DNA from: Fusibacter ferrireducens
GTDB lineage: Bacteria; Bacillota; Clostridia; Peptostreptococcales; Acidaminobacteraceae
Assembly (NCBI RefSeq): GCF_015352425.1
Contig: NZ_JADKNH010000001.1
Coordinates: 67,115-118,595 of the forward strand
Direction of reading: 5' to 3'
DNA length: 51,481 bases
The notes beneath the pieces were generated by a model. That model worked only from the letters and a program-made list of their open reading frames with translations. It was not told the origin of the DNA and did not search any database. Made by a program: the position numbers and the translations under genes. Positions 10,464-19,086 of the stretch are shown here, one piece after another (position 1 is the stretch's first letter; each line of letters starts with the position of its first letter).

Positions 10464-10653
10464 CTCAGGAAAAGAAAGGAAAGTTTTTTTTAGGACACAT
10501 TATTATGGCAAATCGTGTTTTGGCAGAGGTGATTGTGATTGCCTAAAGCATGGCTTTATCAAGTGGGGGCGTGTTTATGTTACTAGGCGCATGGAATAAA
10601 AATACTTCATGAGAACTGAAAACGAAGCGGCAAATAAATCTTATGCAAAAAAA

Positions 10654-10698
10654 AGCGCGAAATTAAATTCGCGCAGATTGGAAAAAATATTCGCAGGA
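10654..10698 (-). terminator. Hairpin after the response regulator, shared repeat
   Basis: GCGCGAA and TTCGCGC form a perfect 7-bp stem around ATTAAA just past the stop of the minus-strand regulator gene. The same 45-bp sequence, with an imperfect stem, recurs at 7848-7892, upstream of the other brnQ copy. Confidence 0.55.
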
Positions 10699-12015
10699 TT
10701 ACCTTTTCTCGATATCATACATTTTGATTTTATTTTGAAGCTGTCTTCTTGTGATTTTAAGCACATCAGCGGTTTTGGTGACGTTAAATTGATTTTTTTC
10801 AAGAAGAGAGGTGATATAGCGTTTTTCAAGCGCATTTCTGAAATCTTTAAGGGGCTGATCATCCACATTGTTCGTGAGTATGTCATTTTTTAGAAAGAGA
10901 TGTTCAGCAGTGATGATTTCCTCATCACTGAACACCACAAGTCTTTCCATAATATTTTTCAGTTCTCTGACATTGCCCTTGAAATCATATGCGAGAAGAT
11001 GTTCCCAAACTTCATCCGTGATGGTATGCACAGGTTTGTGCATTTGATCAGATGCAATTTTGACAAAGTGTTCTGCAAGGGGACGGATATCTTCTTTGCG
11101 CTGTCTAAGTGGGGGGATGGCAATTTCAACCGTATTGATTCTATAGTAAAAATCTTCTCTAAAATGCCCTCTTGCCACCATATCTTTAAGTGGCCGATTG
11201 GTTGCTGTGATCAATCTAAAATCAACAGGGATATTTGTATTGCTGCCAAGTCTTTCAATAGATCGGGTTTCGATGACTCTCAATAGTTTAACTTGGATAG
11301 AAAGTGGTAAATCGGCGATTTCATCCAAGAAGAGTGTGCCGCCATCAGCCGCTTCAAATCGACCAATGCGTTCTTCTGTGGCACCTGTATAAGCGCCCTT
11401 TTTATGACCAAAGAGTTCTGATTCCAACACGCTTTCTGAAAGCGCTTGGCAATTGACGGCGACAAATGGTTTGTCGGAACGCTCGCTTTCATCGTGAATG
11501 AGATTTGCAAAGACTTCTTTGCCAGCTCCAGATTCACCGATAAGTAAAATGTTGACTGGTGTTTTAGCTGCTTTGATGGCCATGTTAATGGCATTTTGAT
11601 AGTCTTTGTTCAGCGTTTTAATCATGGGGCTGTTTGCTGAAGTGATTGAATTATTGGCTTTTAAAATCGTTTTGATGTCATCGATCAATGACTCTATAGG
11701 ATTGCCCTTGACATAATATGAAGCGGCACCTATTTTCATAGCTTTAACCGCATTTTCCACAGTGGCGTAGGCGGTCATTAAAATGACTTTCGTACCGTAG
11801 TGGTTGTCTTTAATAGTTTTGAGCAATGTGATGCCATCCATTTTGCCAAGCATGAGATCTGTGAGAACGAGGTCATATAAATTTTTGGAAAGCTGTACCA
11901 GTGCTTCTTCCGCAGAATAGGAAACCGTGACGCTGTAACCTTCCAATTCTAATATTTCTTTTAAACCCAGTGCGAAATCTTTTTCATCTTCAACAATAAG
12001 AATGGGATTATTCAT
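10699..12015 (-). CDS. NtrC-family sigma-54 response regulator
   Basis: A 438-residue activator. The receiver domain spans 1-115 with phospho-acceptor Asp53 (LVLTDLMLGKMDG). The central AAA+ domain has Walker A GESGAGKE and the loop GAYTGA, the contact with sigma-54, followed by GGTLFLDEI (Walker B). The C-terminal Fis-type helix-turn-helix is TKTADVLKITRRQLQNKIKMY. Its start overlaps the end of the upstream sensor kinase gene by 8 bp, so the two are co-transcribed and translationally coupled. It should activate sigma-54 promoters. The two brnQ promoters on either side of the DUF1848 gene are the natural candidates, but this link is inferred from position. Confidence 0.93.
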   Translation of the reverse strand: MNNPILIVEDEKDFALGLKEILELEGYSVTVSYSAEEALVQLSKNLYDLVLTDLMLGKMDGITLLKTIKDNHYGTKVILMTAYATVENAVKAMKIGAASYYVKGNPIESLIDDIKTILKANNSITSANSPMIKTLNKDYQNAINMAIKAAKTPVNILLIGESGAGKEVFANLIHDESERSDKPFVAVNCQALSESVLESELFGHKKGAYTGATEERIGRFEAADGGTLFLDEIADLPLSIQVKLLRVIETRSIERLGSNTNIPVDFRLITATNRPLKDMVARGHFREDFYYRINTVEIAIPPLRQRKEDIRPLAEHFVKIASDQMHKPVHTITDEVWEHLLAYDFKGNVRELKNIMERLVVFSDEEIITAEHLFLKNDILTNNVDDQPLKDFRNALEKRYITSLLEKNQFNVTKTADVLKITRRQLQNKIKMYDIEKR

Positions 12016-14029
12016 GAGAAAGCTCCTTTTGTTCAGTATTTAGAGTCAATTTAAAACAAGTGCCGGCGTTGCTGGTCTCGTCCACCGTAATGTGGCCACC
12101 GATTTTTTTGGCTTCATTATAGGCGATATAAAGCCCTAGTCCAGTGCCTTTGCCCTGCGGTTTTGTGGTGAAAAATGGATCGAAAATGGTATCGAGATGT
12201 TCTGGTGCAATTCCTGAGCCAGTATCTTTAATCGTAATGATCAGGAAAGGTGACTTTTCTTCGGCAGATAGAGTGAGTTTGCCGCCACGGGGACAGTCTG
12301 CCATGGCATCCTTTGCATTATCAATCAAATTGATGAGTATGTGTTTCAATGGCTCAGGATAAAGTGATTTTTCGAGTTCATCTGGAATCTCCACAGAGAC
12401 CTCTATACCTTGATCCTTAAATCCTTTTTCATTAAGTTTTAAAAGATTTGAAACAAATGCTTTGACATTCAAAGTCATCTGTTCATAATCCGATATCCTT
12501 GAAAAATTTAATAGATTATCTATGATTTTATTAGCTCGAGTAGTTGCATTATCAATCGTTTCAATCGAATTTAATGCTCTTTCGTCGGTAGACATTTTTT
12601 TTAGCAAATAGGCTGAATTTCGAATAATGCCAAGCGGTGTTCTGATTTCATGGGCAATACCGGCAGAAAGTTGGCCTATGGCAGCCATCTTGCTGGACTG
12701 TCGCAATTGTCGTTCGCTGAGCTTTAGTTCTGTAACGTCTTCGAACATGAGGAGTATACTGTTGGCGTGTTTGAAATCTGGCTCAATAGGATAAGCTTGT
12801 ACAGTGAACAAGCGGTTTTGAAACTGAATTTCAAGACGCTTGATCTTATGTGTTTCCAAACAAGTTTTAACAGGACAATCCGTGCAATTGATCCCCAAAA
12901 GGCCCTCAATTTCATGACAATGTTTACCAATGACCGCTTGGCGTTCAGCCCCAATGAACTGACAGAAAGTGTTATTGGTTTCCACCACACAACAGTTTTC
13001 ATCCACAAGAAGCAAAAGATGATTTGTAAGACCGTTGAAGGTAGTTTCCAAAATGTTATTGGATTGCCTTAGTGCAGAAGTTTGTCGAGATACCTCTTTT
13101 TTCAGTTCAACATTCCATAGATAAAAGAAGATGCTGATCAATAGGATGATCAATAGAGCGTATTGTATCAGTTTCGTAATCGATTGTGAGCCGACATCCT
13201 TAGTGACAAGTGGTGACCATTTTTTACTGATGAGGCTCATGGTTTGCTTGCGTTCTAGTCTCTTGATCCCCTTGTTGAGAATACTCAATAACAATGTATT
13301 GCCTTTGGGCACACCGAAAACAGCTTCGCGCTCGTATAGGGAAGCGTCTAGCATTTCAAAACGATCTGCAAGACTTTCGTTTACAATATGATAATGCAGT
13401 ACGGATTCTTCACCTAGGACGGCATCTACTTTACCAAGTGTGAGTGCTTCCACAGCTTGGTTTAAGTCATTGTATTCAAGAATGGCAACATTTTTATAAG
13501 TGATTTGTACATGTTCTATAACGTAATCATCTTTGATCGCTGCAATTGTGGTGCCCTCCAAATCATCTGGAGAGTGGATTTTATCGTCTGATCTGTTGAC
13601 GAGTATGGCACCGCTTTGGTGATAGATGGGCACCGTAAAATCATAAAATTCAGATCGCGCTTTTGAAGGATGCATATCACAAAAATCTATGGTACCTTCT
13701 TTAACGGCATTTAATGCTTCGTGCCAGAGCATGGGATGCGTTTTTATATTGACGCCAATTTCTAAAGAAAGTGCATTGAGATAATCGATGACGACGCCTT
13801 CATATTGCCCGGTGGTTTCATTGACACTTTTTAATGGTGGCGCATTATAATCTGCACCATAGTTGAGAACACCCTTTTCCCTTAAATAGCTCAATTCAGC
13901 ATCTGTGAGCTTTTGACTGTCAAAATAATAGCTGTAGACACTGACACCGTATTCAACTGTATAATAACTATTGACAAGCAAAAATGCAATGATGCCTGCA
14001 AGCAAAATCATAATAAATTTCTTTGTCAT
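12008..14029 (-). CDS. Sensor histidine kinase with extracellular solute-binding domain
   Basis: A 673-residue kinase. It has an N-terminal membrane helix ([19 protein letters not shown]), then a type-3 solute-binding domain of about 220 residues of the amino-acid-binding kind, a second membrane helix near 290, and a PAS domain with a cysteine-rich stretch ([13 protein letters not shown]). The phospho-acceptor His is in AHEIRTPLG. The ATPase domain has DNAKDAM, DTGSGI and [11 protein letters not shown]. The ATG at 14029 follows AAGGAG; the frame runs 11 codons further upstream without a binding site. It pairs with the sigma-54 regulator. Given the neighbours it may sense an amino acid outside the cell, possibly a branched-chain one (inference). 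Confidence 0.92.
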   Translation of the reverse strand: MTKKFIMILLAGIIAFLLVNSYYTVEYGVSVYSYYFDSQKLTDAELSYLREKGVLNYGADYNAPPLKSVNETTGQYEGVVIDYLNALSLEIGVNIKTHPMLWHEALNAVKEGTIDFCDMHPSKARSEFYDFTVPIYHQSGAILVNRSDDKIHSPDDLEGTTIAAIKDDYVIEHVQITYKNVAILEYNDLNQAVEALTLGKVDAVLGEESVLHYHIVNESLADRFEMLDASLYEREAVFGVPKGNTLLLSILNKGIKRLERKQTMSLISKKWSPLVTKDVGSQSITKLIQYALLIILLISIFFYLWNVELKKEVSRQTSALRQSNNILETTFNGLTNHLLLLVDENCCVVETNNTFCQFIGAERQAVIGKHCHEIEGLLGINCTDCPVKTCLETHKIKRLEIQFQNRLFTVQAYPIEPDFKHANSILLMFEDVTELKLSERQLRQSSKMAAIGQLSAGIAHEIRTPLGIIRNSAYLLKKMSTDERALNSIETIDNATTRANKIIDNLLNFSRISDYEQMTLNVKAFVSNLLKLNEKGFKDQGIEVSVEIPDELEKSLYPEPLKHILINLIDNAKDAMADCPRGGKLTLSAEEKSPFLIITIKDTGSGIAPEHLDTIFDPFFTTKPQGKGTGLGLYIAYNEAKKIGGHITVDETSNAGTCFKLTLNTEQKELSHE

Positions 14030-14245
14030 ATGGACTCCTTGTATAAATACCATGCCTATCATATCAAAAAAATGACTTTATGCATACTTGAAAAATAGAA
14101 TTATTCTATACGATGAGAGTGAATTATAGTATGATAACATATGTAAGTAAGCACATAAAGAGGAAAAAAATGTAGTAAATAAGAGAAACTATGTGACAAA
14201 TAATGAATTCTAAAAATAGGAAATGTAAAAGCAGGAGGTTCACGA

Positions 14246-14863
14246 ATGAATTCAAAAGTTTTTAATCAAATTCCATTATATCGATTTTTAAAGTTTTGTG
14301 AGGACGCTGAGTCCGCGTCCAAAAATAAAACGATTTTAGATTGCGGGGCAGGTGGTAATAGACCGCCACTTAGTTTGTTTCATGATTATGGCTATACAAC
14401 CACAGGGGTGGAACTTTCAATAGAGCAAGTTGAAATGGCGAATGCATATGGACGTGAAAATCATCAAAATTTAAATATTCTAGAAGGGGATATGACCCAA
14501 TTGAAATTTGAAGATGCATCATTTGATTTTGTTTACTCCTATAATTCTATTTTCCATATGAAAAAAGTTGAGATAGAGAAGAGCATAAAGGAAATGAAAC
14601 GTGTTTTAAAACCGGGTGGATTGATGTTTGTCAATTTTCTATCTGTGGATGATTTCAGATGTGGAGAAGGGCCGCACTTGGGGGAGAATCAATATGAACA
14701 GACGGATGATGAACCAGTCATTCACTCTTATTTTGATTACGATGAGGCAGAAAAGTACTTTAAAGATATGACATTTGTTTTAAAAGAAAGACGCATTATT
14801 GAGAGAATCTTTGAAGGAGCACGTATTAAGCAAGGTTTTATAGATTATATTTTGAGAAAATAG
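14246..14863 (+). CDS. Class I SAM-dependent methyltransferase
   Basis: A 205-residue methyltransferase. Motif I is ILDCGAGGNRPP (about 29-40), an acidic end of strand 2 follows (GVELS), motif II is around EGDMTQLKFEDASFDFVYS, and the post-motif is RVLKPGGLMFVNF. The fold is that of the methyltransferase-11/25 group that acts on small molecules; the substrate cannot be read. AGGAGG precedes the ATG. It lies 34 bp before the GlnK-like kinase gene and could share its transcript, though a functional link is not evident. Confidence 0.88.
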   Translation: MNSKVFNQIPLYRFLKFCEDAESASKNKTILDCGAGGNRPPLSLFHDYGYTTTGVELSIEQVEMANAYGRENHQNLNILEGDMTQLKFEDASFDFVYSYNSIFHMKKVEIEKSIKEMKRVLKPGGLMFVNFLSVDDFRCGEGPHLGENQYEQTDDEPVIHSYFDYDEAEKYFKDMTFVLKERRIIERIFEGARIKQGFIDYILRK

Positions 14864-14897
14864 GTTCCAAAATACTGAAGTATGGCAAGGATGTAAG

Positions 14898-16199
14898 ATG
14901 TTAAGCAAATTAGGATGTGTGAGAATTCAAGTAAACAAGACGCACTTTTTTAGAGTAATGATGAGTGCAATAGCGGTTTCTGTGGCGGCAACTTTCAATT
15001 TATCCCTGTTCACAGAGGGGTTTATTATCAGTTTAGCAGTGGTGATATTGCCTTTTTTGCTCTATTTAAATATAGATATTAACGCATTGCTTATTTGTAT
15101 ATCGGTGGCGATTATATCACCACTGATGCGTTGGACAATGCTTTTAAGTCAATATACAGTGGGTCATGCATTTCACATAGTACTTCCAGAAGTGTTTTTT
15201 TATGTGATCTACGGCATCGTATTTTATTATGCTTATCAGAAGAATCAAGATAAAACCTTTAATCGTTTTCTTGTGGCTTCACTGCTTTGTGATTTGATAT
15301 CGAATCTTGTTGAAATGCTCATAAGAGTTGGTTTTACAGCAATTACTTATAAGGAATTCAGTATTTTAGTTTTAGTCGCTTTCTTGCGAGTGTTCGTATT
15401 ATCTGTGTTGATTATATCGATAAAACACTATCAAGCCTTTTTAAATGAGCAAAGTCATGAAATGCGATACAGAAATCTGCTGGCCATGGCTTCTACTTTT
15501 AAAAGCGAAATTTATTTTATGAAAAAAAATATGGATCGGATTGAAGCTGTAACGAAGTATACGTTTGATGCCTATAAATCGCTTAATGAAAAAGAGGGCG
15601 ATCTCAAAACACAACAAATTCTGCTCGAAGTGGCAAAAGATATTCACGAGATAAAAAAAGATTATTTGAGAGTCATACAGGGAATCGAGCAAATTTATCC
15701 AGAACAATTGGAACTTGAGGAAATGCCTGTTAGTGAAGTTTTAAAAATTCTCGTTGCGAATACTAAAGAGCAATTGTTGAATGAAAATAGGAGTGTTGCA
15801 ATCCAGCTTCACTTAAAAGATGATTTTTTAGTAAAATCCCATTTTTTATTGATGTCTGTGCTTGGAAATCTTATTCAGAATTCAATTGAAAGCATGGTAC
15901 ATCAATCTAATGGCTGTGTTCAAATCACATGCGAATTAAGTGCACATGACGCTTTATTCTCTGTTAAAGACAATGGAATGGGCATTCATTCTGAAGTTTT
16001 AAGTCACGTTTTTAATCCGGGCTATACGACAAAGTATAATGACAAAACAGGTGATATGAACCGTGGTGTTGGTCTTACTGTTGTAAAGAGTATTGTAGAA
16101 GATCAATTTAATGGGAGCATTTCTTTAAAATCTGAAATGAAGAAAGGCACTGAATTTTTAGTGCGTATGCCTAAAGCTATTTTGGAGGGGGCGCTTTGA
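14898..16199 (+). CDS. glnK: GlnK-like membrane sensor histidine kinase
   Basis: A 433-residue kinase with a block of about five to six membrane helices (residues 15-175) and no sizeable extracellular domain. The likely phospho-acceptor is His250 in DIHEIKKD. The ATPase domain has GNLIQNSIES (N-box), VKDNGMGI, and a glycine loop in GVGLTVVKS. It overlaps the following regulator gene at TGATG. The pair resembles Bacillus GlnK-GlnL, which controls a glutamine transporter and glutaminase, and an AGCS transporter follows directly here. The symbol rests on that context and on the YcbB-type partner, not on an alignment. Confidence 0.8.
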   Translation: MLSKLGCVRIQVNKTHFFRVMMSAIAVSVAATFNLSLFTEGFIISLAVVILPFLLYLNIDINALLICISVAIISPLMRWTMLLSQYTVGHAFHIVLPEVFFYVIYGIVFYYAYQKNQDKTFNRFLVASLLCDLISNLVEMLIRVGFTAITYKEFSILVLVAFLRVFVLSVLIISIKHYQAFLNEQSHEMRYRNLLAMASTFKSEIYFMKKNMDRIEAVTKYTFDAYKSLNEKEGDLKTQQILLEVAKDIHEIKKDYLRVIQGIEQIYPEQLELEEMPVSEVLKILVANTKEQLLNENRSVAIQLHLKDDFLVKSHFLLMSVLGNLIQNSIESMVHQSNGCVQITCELSAHDALFSVKDNGMGIHSEVLSHVFNPGYTTKYNDKTGDMNRGVGLTVVKSIVEDQFNGSISLKSEMKKGTEFLVRMPKAILEGAL

Positions 16200-17053
16200 T
16201 GAGATTTTATATTGTAGATGATGATATCAATATTATTTTGATTTTGAAAAATATTATAGAGAAGCATAATCTAGGAGTCGTTATTGGATATGAAACGGAC
16301 AGCATTAGTGCTGTTGAAGAGATTTTAGAGGATATACCGGATATTATTTTAGTGGACTATTTAATGCCCAAATTAGATGGTAATTCATTGATTAAAATGG
16401 TTTCTAAAAAATATCCAAAAGTGCGTTTTATTATGATCTCTCAAGTGAGTGATGCCAATCTCAAAGGGGAGGTTTACAATTCAGGTGTTGAATTTTTTAT
16501 CCAAAAGCCCATTAATGTAATTGAAGTCAAAAGTGTTATTGAATCCGTCATTGAAATTATAGCATTAACAAAGAAGTTTGAAACTTTGAAGAGGTTAATT
16601 TCAGATGATTGTAGCAAGGACCCCGCATGTCAAGAAAACAATCCAAATGAGAAAAACGGTGATTTGGAAACTATAAAGAGAATTCTGAGTGATTTAGCAG
16701 TGTTGGGAGAGAAAGGTGCCGTGAATCTAATAGAAATTTGCGAGGGCAAACTCAATGCAAAAAATGGGTGTGAATTTTCAATAGGAGATTACAGTTTAGG
16801 CATTAATGAAAATGCGAAAATTGTTAAGCAAAGAGTGAGAAGGGCAATTTTAGTGGGATTGCGCAACTTAGCACACATTGGAATTGAAGATAACCTCAAC
16901 GAATATTTCTTAAAATATGCCAACAAGCTGTATGATTATAGAAATATTTGGCTAGAAATGGAATGGATTAGAGGTCATCGGAAAACAGGTGGTCGCGTCA
17001 ATGTTGATAAATTTATCGAGAATTTGATGTTATTGTCTAAATATTCAGAATAA
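16199..17053 (+). CDS. glnL: GlnL-like response regulator with YcbB-type DNA-binding domain
   Basis: A 284-residue regulator. The receiver has acidic residues at its start (VDDD), phospho-acceptor Asp53 (LVDYLMPKLDG) and a lysine in FIQKPIN. The C-terminal half (about 160-284) has the YcbB/GlnL-type layout: a helical region LGEKGAVNLIEICE, then KQRVRRAILVGLRNLAHIG, ending with RGHRKTGGRVNVDKFIENL. The ATG at 16199 overlaps the kinase stop and follows GGAGGGGG; an in-frame TTG one codon earlier is less likely. It should control the neighbouring AGCS transporter gene in response to glutamine or a related compound (inference from the Bacillus pair). Confidence 0.85.
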   Translation: MRFYIVDDDINIILILKNIIEKHNLGVVIGYETDSISAVEEILEDIPDIILVDYLMPKLDGNSLIKMVSKKYPKVRFIMISQVSDANLKGEVYNSGVEFFIQKPINVIEVKSVIESVIEIIALTKKFETLKRLISDDCSKDPACQENNPNEKNGDLETIKRILSDLAVLGEKGAVNLIEICEGKLNAKNGCEFSIGDYSLGINENAKIVKQRVRRAILVGLRNLAHIGIEDNLNEYFLKYANKLYDYRNIWLEMEWIRGHRKTGGRVNVDKFIENLMLLSKYSE

Positions 17054-17077
17054 TTTGAAGCACAATGAAGCATTATG

Positions 17078-17130
17078 AAATCCTTGTTTATACTATATAA
17101 AGTAGTATAGACAAGGATTTTATTTTTTCT
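17078..17130 (+). terminator. Terminator after glnL
   Basis: AAATCCTTGTTTATACTA and TAGTATAGACAAGGATTT form an 18-bp stem with one mismatch, followed by a T-rich tail. It separates the regulator pair from the transporter gene. Confidence 0.9.
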
Positions 17131-17223
17131 TTAATTCATAAATGGAGGTGATTAGAACGGTAAGTTGTAAAAATAGTAGTTTATAAAAAAGGAAATATAA
17201 AAAAGTTCATTTAGGGGGAAAAT

Positions 17224-18741
17224 ATGAATTGGTTAGAATTATCAAGTCAAGTGGCTGGTATGTTGTGGAGTAAACCTTTGGTTTTTCTTTGCTTAGGGGC
17301 AGGTATCTATTTTTCAATATTAACACGATTTCCTCAGATCAGATTAATTAAGGACATGACTAGACATTTGATTGGAGGCAAAAGTTCAGAGAGCGGGGTT
17401 TCACCTTTTCAAGGGTTTGCCATGGCGCTAGGGGGACGTGTTGGCACGGGGAATATCGCTGGTGTAGCAACGGCTATTTTTTATGGTGGACCGGGTGCGA
17501 TATTCTGGATGTGGACGATTGCTTTTTTAGGTGCTGGGTCAGCCTATATAGAATCCGCTTTGGCACAAGTTTGGAAAGCGGAGATTGGTGGGGATTATCG
17601 CGGTGGACCGGCGTATTATATTGAAAAGGGACTTAAGAATAAGGCTTTTGCAGTTATTTTTGCACTGTCTGCCGTTCTTGCTTGTGGTTTTACAGGTCCT
17701 GGCGTTCAAGCCTTTAATATAGCGGATTCCGCTAAAAATGCGTTTGGAATAGCGCCACTGTACACTGGCCTATTTGTATCCATACTTTATGCCATTGTCA
17801 TTTTTGGTGGTGTAAAGAGGATTGGCAGGTTTGCTGAAATAGCGGTTCCATTTATGGCGATAAGTTATATTTTAGTGGCTTTAGCAATAATTCTTATTAA
17901 CTTTAGAATGATTCCAGAAATGTTTTGGCTGATTATCAGTTCAGCTTTTAATTTAAATGCCGTCTTCGGGGCAGTTTTTGGTATGGCAATTATGATGGGG
18001 GTAAAACGTGGTGTCTACTCCAATGAAGCGGGTCAGGGAACGGGTGCTCAGGCAGCTGGTGCAGCAGAAGTATCACATCCGGCTAAGCAAGGGCTTGTTC
18101 AAGCATTTTCAGTTTACATTGACACACTCTTTGTATGTAGTGCAACAGCCTTTATAATTTTATCAACTGGGGCTTATAATGTGGCAAATCCATCGGGTGG
18201 CTTTCTCATTGAGAACCTACCTGACGTGACTGTGGGGCCTACATTTACACAAGCCGCTATAGATAGCATTTTTCCTGGGTTTGGAGGACCATTTATAGCA
18301 GTTGCATTGTTCTTCTTTGCATTTACAACTTTGCTGGCATTTGCTTACTATGCAGATTCCAATATTGCTTACTTAGCTAAAAACAGTAAAAATCTTAAAT
18401 GGATTGAAAACATCGTCAAATGGATGATCGTGGTTATGGCATTCTATGGCGCTGTGAGAACGTCGGACTTTGCTTGGAACTTAGCAGATATTGGGGTCGG
18501 GTTAATGGCATGGATCAATATCATCGCAATTTTATGTCTTACAAAACCAGGACTTGCAACGCTCAAAGATTATGAAGCACAAAAGAAGCTAGGCGTAGAT
18601 CCTGTCTTTATACCAGAGAGAATTGGTATTGATAATGCTGAACTCTGGCACTCCATTGTGGAACGCAATTATAAAGAACAAGCCGTCATGCTTGAAAAAG
18701 AGACACAATATAAACAGATAAAGACCAATATAAACAGATAA
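17224..18741 (+). CDS. glnT: AGCS-family sodium:amino acid symporter (GlnT-like)
   Basis: A 505-residue transporter of the alanine/glycine/glutamine:cation symporter family. Signatures are GGRVGTGNIAGVATAI near residue 70, GGPAYYIEKGL near 127 and GVKRGVYSNEAGQGTGAQAAG near 260. AGCS members can carry alanine, glycine or glutamine. The upstream GlnK/GlnL-like pair points to glutamine, the nearby tRNA-Gly is probably coincidence. Two similar A/T-rich sequences at 17163 and 17178 (AGTTGTAAAAA, AGTTTATAAAA), 15 bp apart, are possible regulator sites. The stop codon lies inside a 20-bp tandem duplication, so the last residues come from the repeat. Confidence 0.9.
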   Translation: MNWLELSSQVAGMLWSKPLVFLCLGAGIYFSILTRFPQIRLIKDMTRHLIGGKSSESGVSPFQGFAMALGGRVGTGNIAGVATAIFYGGPGAIFWMWTIAFLGAGSAYIESALAQVWKAEIGGDYRGGPAYYIEKGLKNKAFAVIFALSAVLACGFTGPGVQAFNIADSAKNAFGIAPLYTGLFVSILYAIVIFGGVKRIGRFAEIAVPFMAISYILVALAIILINFRMIPEMFWLIISSAFNLNAVFGAVFGMAIMMGVKRGVYSNEAGQGTGAQAAGAAEVSHPAKQGLVQAFSVYIDTLFVCSATAFIILSTGAYNVANPSGGFLIENLPDVTVGPTFTQAAIDSIFPGFGGPFIAVALFFFAFTTLLAFAYYADSNIAYLAKNSKNLKWIENIVKWMIVVMAFYGAVRTSDFAWNLADIGVGLMAWINIIAILCLTKPGLATLKDYEAQKKLGVDPVFIPERIGIDNAELWHSIVERNYKEQAVMLEKETQYKQIKTNINR

Positions 18742-18762
18742 AGACCAATATGAATAGATAAG
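18711..18762. repeat. 20-bp tandem duplication at the glnT 3' end
   Basis: TAAACAGATAAAGACCAATA occurs at 18711-18730 and again at 18731-18750, followed by a degenerate third copy (TGAATAGATAAG). The glnT stop codon (18739-18741) is in the second copy. Confidence 0.9.
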
Positions 18763-18888
18763 TATACTTATGGAGCATGCTAATTCACAATAAGTAGGCA
18801 ATAAAAAATCCACCTATGAAAAATTCAATAAGCGGAGCATTGGTTAATATGATGAATGATCATTAAAATTTTCAAAAAGAGCGAAAAA

Positions 18889-18962
18889 TGGAGCGGGTGA
18901 AGGGAATCGAACCCTCGTAGCCAGCTTGGGAAGCTGGAGCTCTGCCATTGAGCTACACCCGC
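18889..18962 (-). tRNA. tRNA-Gly (anticodon CCC)
   Basis: The minus strand folds into a standard cloverleaf: acceptor GCGGGTG/CACCCGC, D-arm GCTC/GAGC, anticodon arm CCAGC/GCTGG with loop TTCCCAA, and T-arm GAGGG/CCCTT with TTCGATT. The discriminator base is U and the CCA end is encoded (18889-18891). The anticodon CCC reads GGG glycine codons. Confidence 0.95.
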
Positions 18963-19028
18963 ATATATCACAACACTTATTATACTAGAAAAAATAACAT
19001 TTGAAAAGTCATTCATTCTATTTTATAT

Positions 19029-19079
19029 TAAAAAAAGTACCGTCTAAAAGCGTTGAAGATGCAATTTTTAGACGGTACT
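19029..19079 (-). terminator. Terminator of glnA
   Basis: GTACCGTCTAAAA (19037-19049) pairs with TTTTAGACGGTAC (19067-19079), with a T-run on the minus-strand side. Confidence 0.9.
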
Positions 19080-19086
19080 CAGATCC

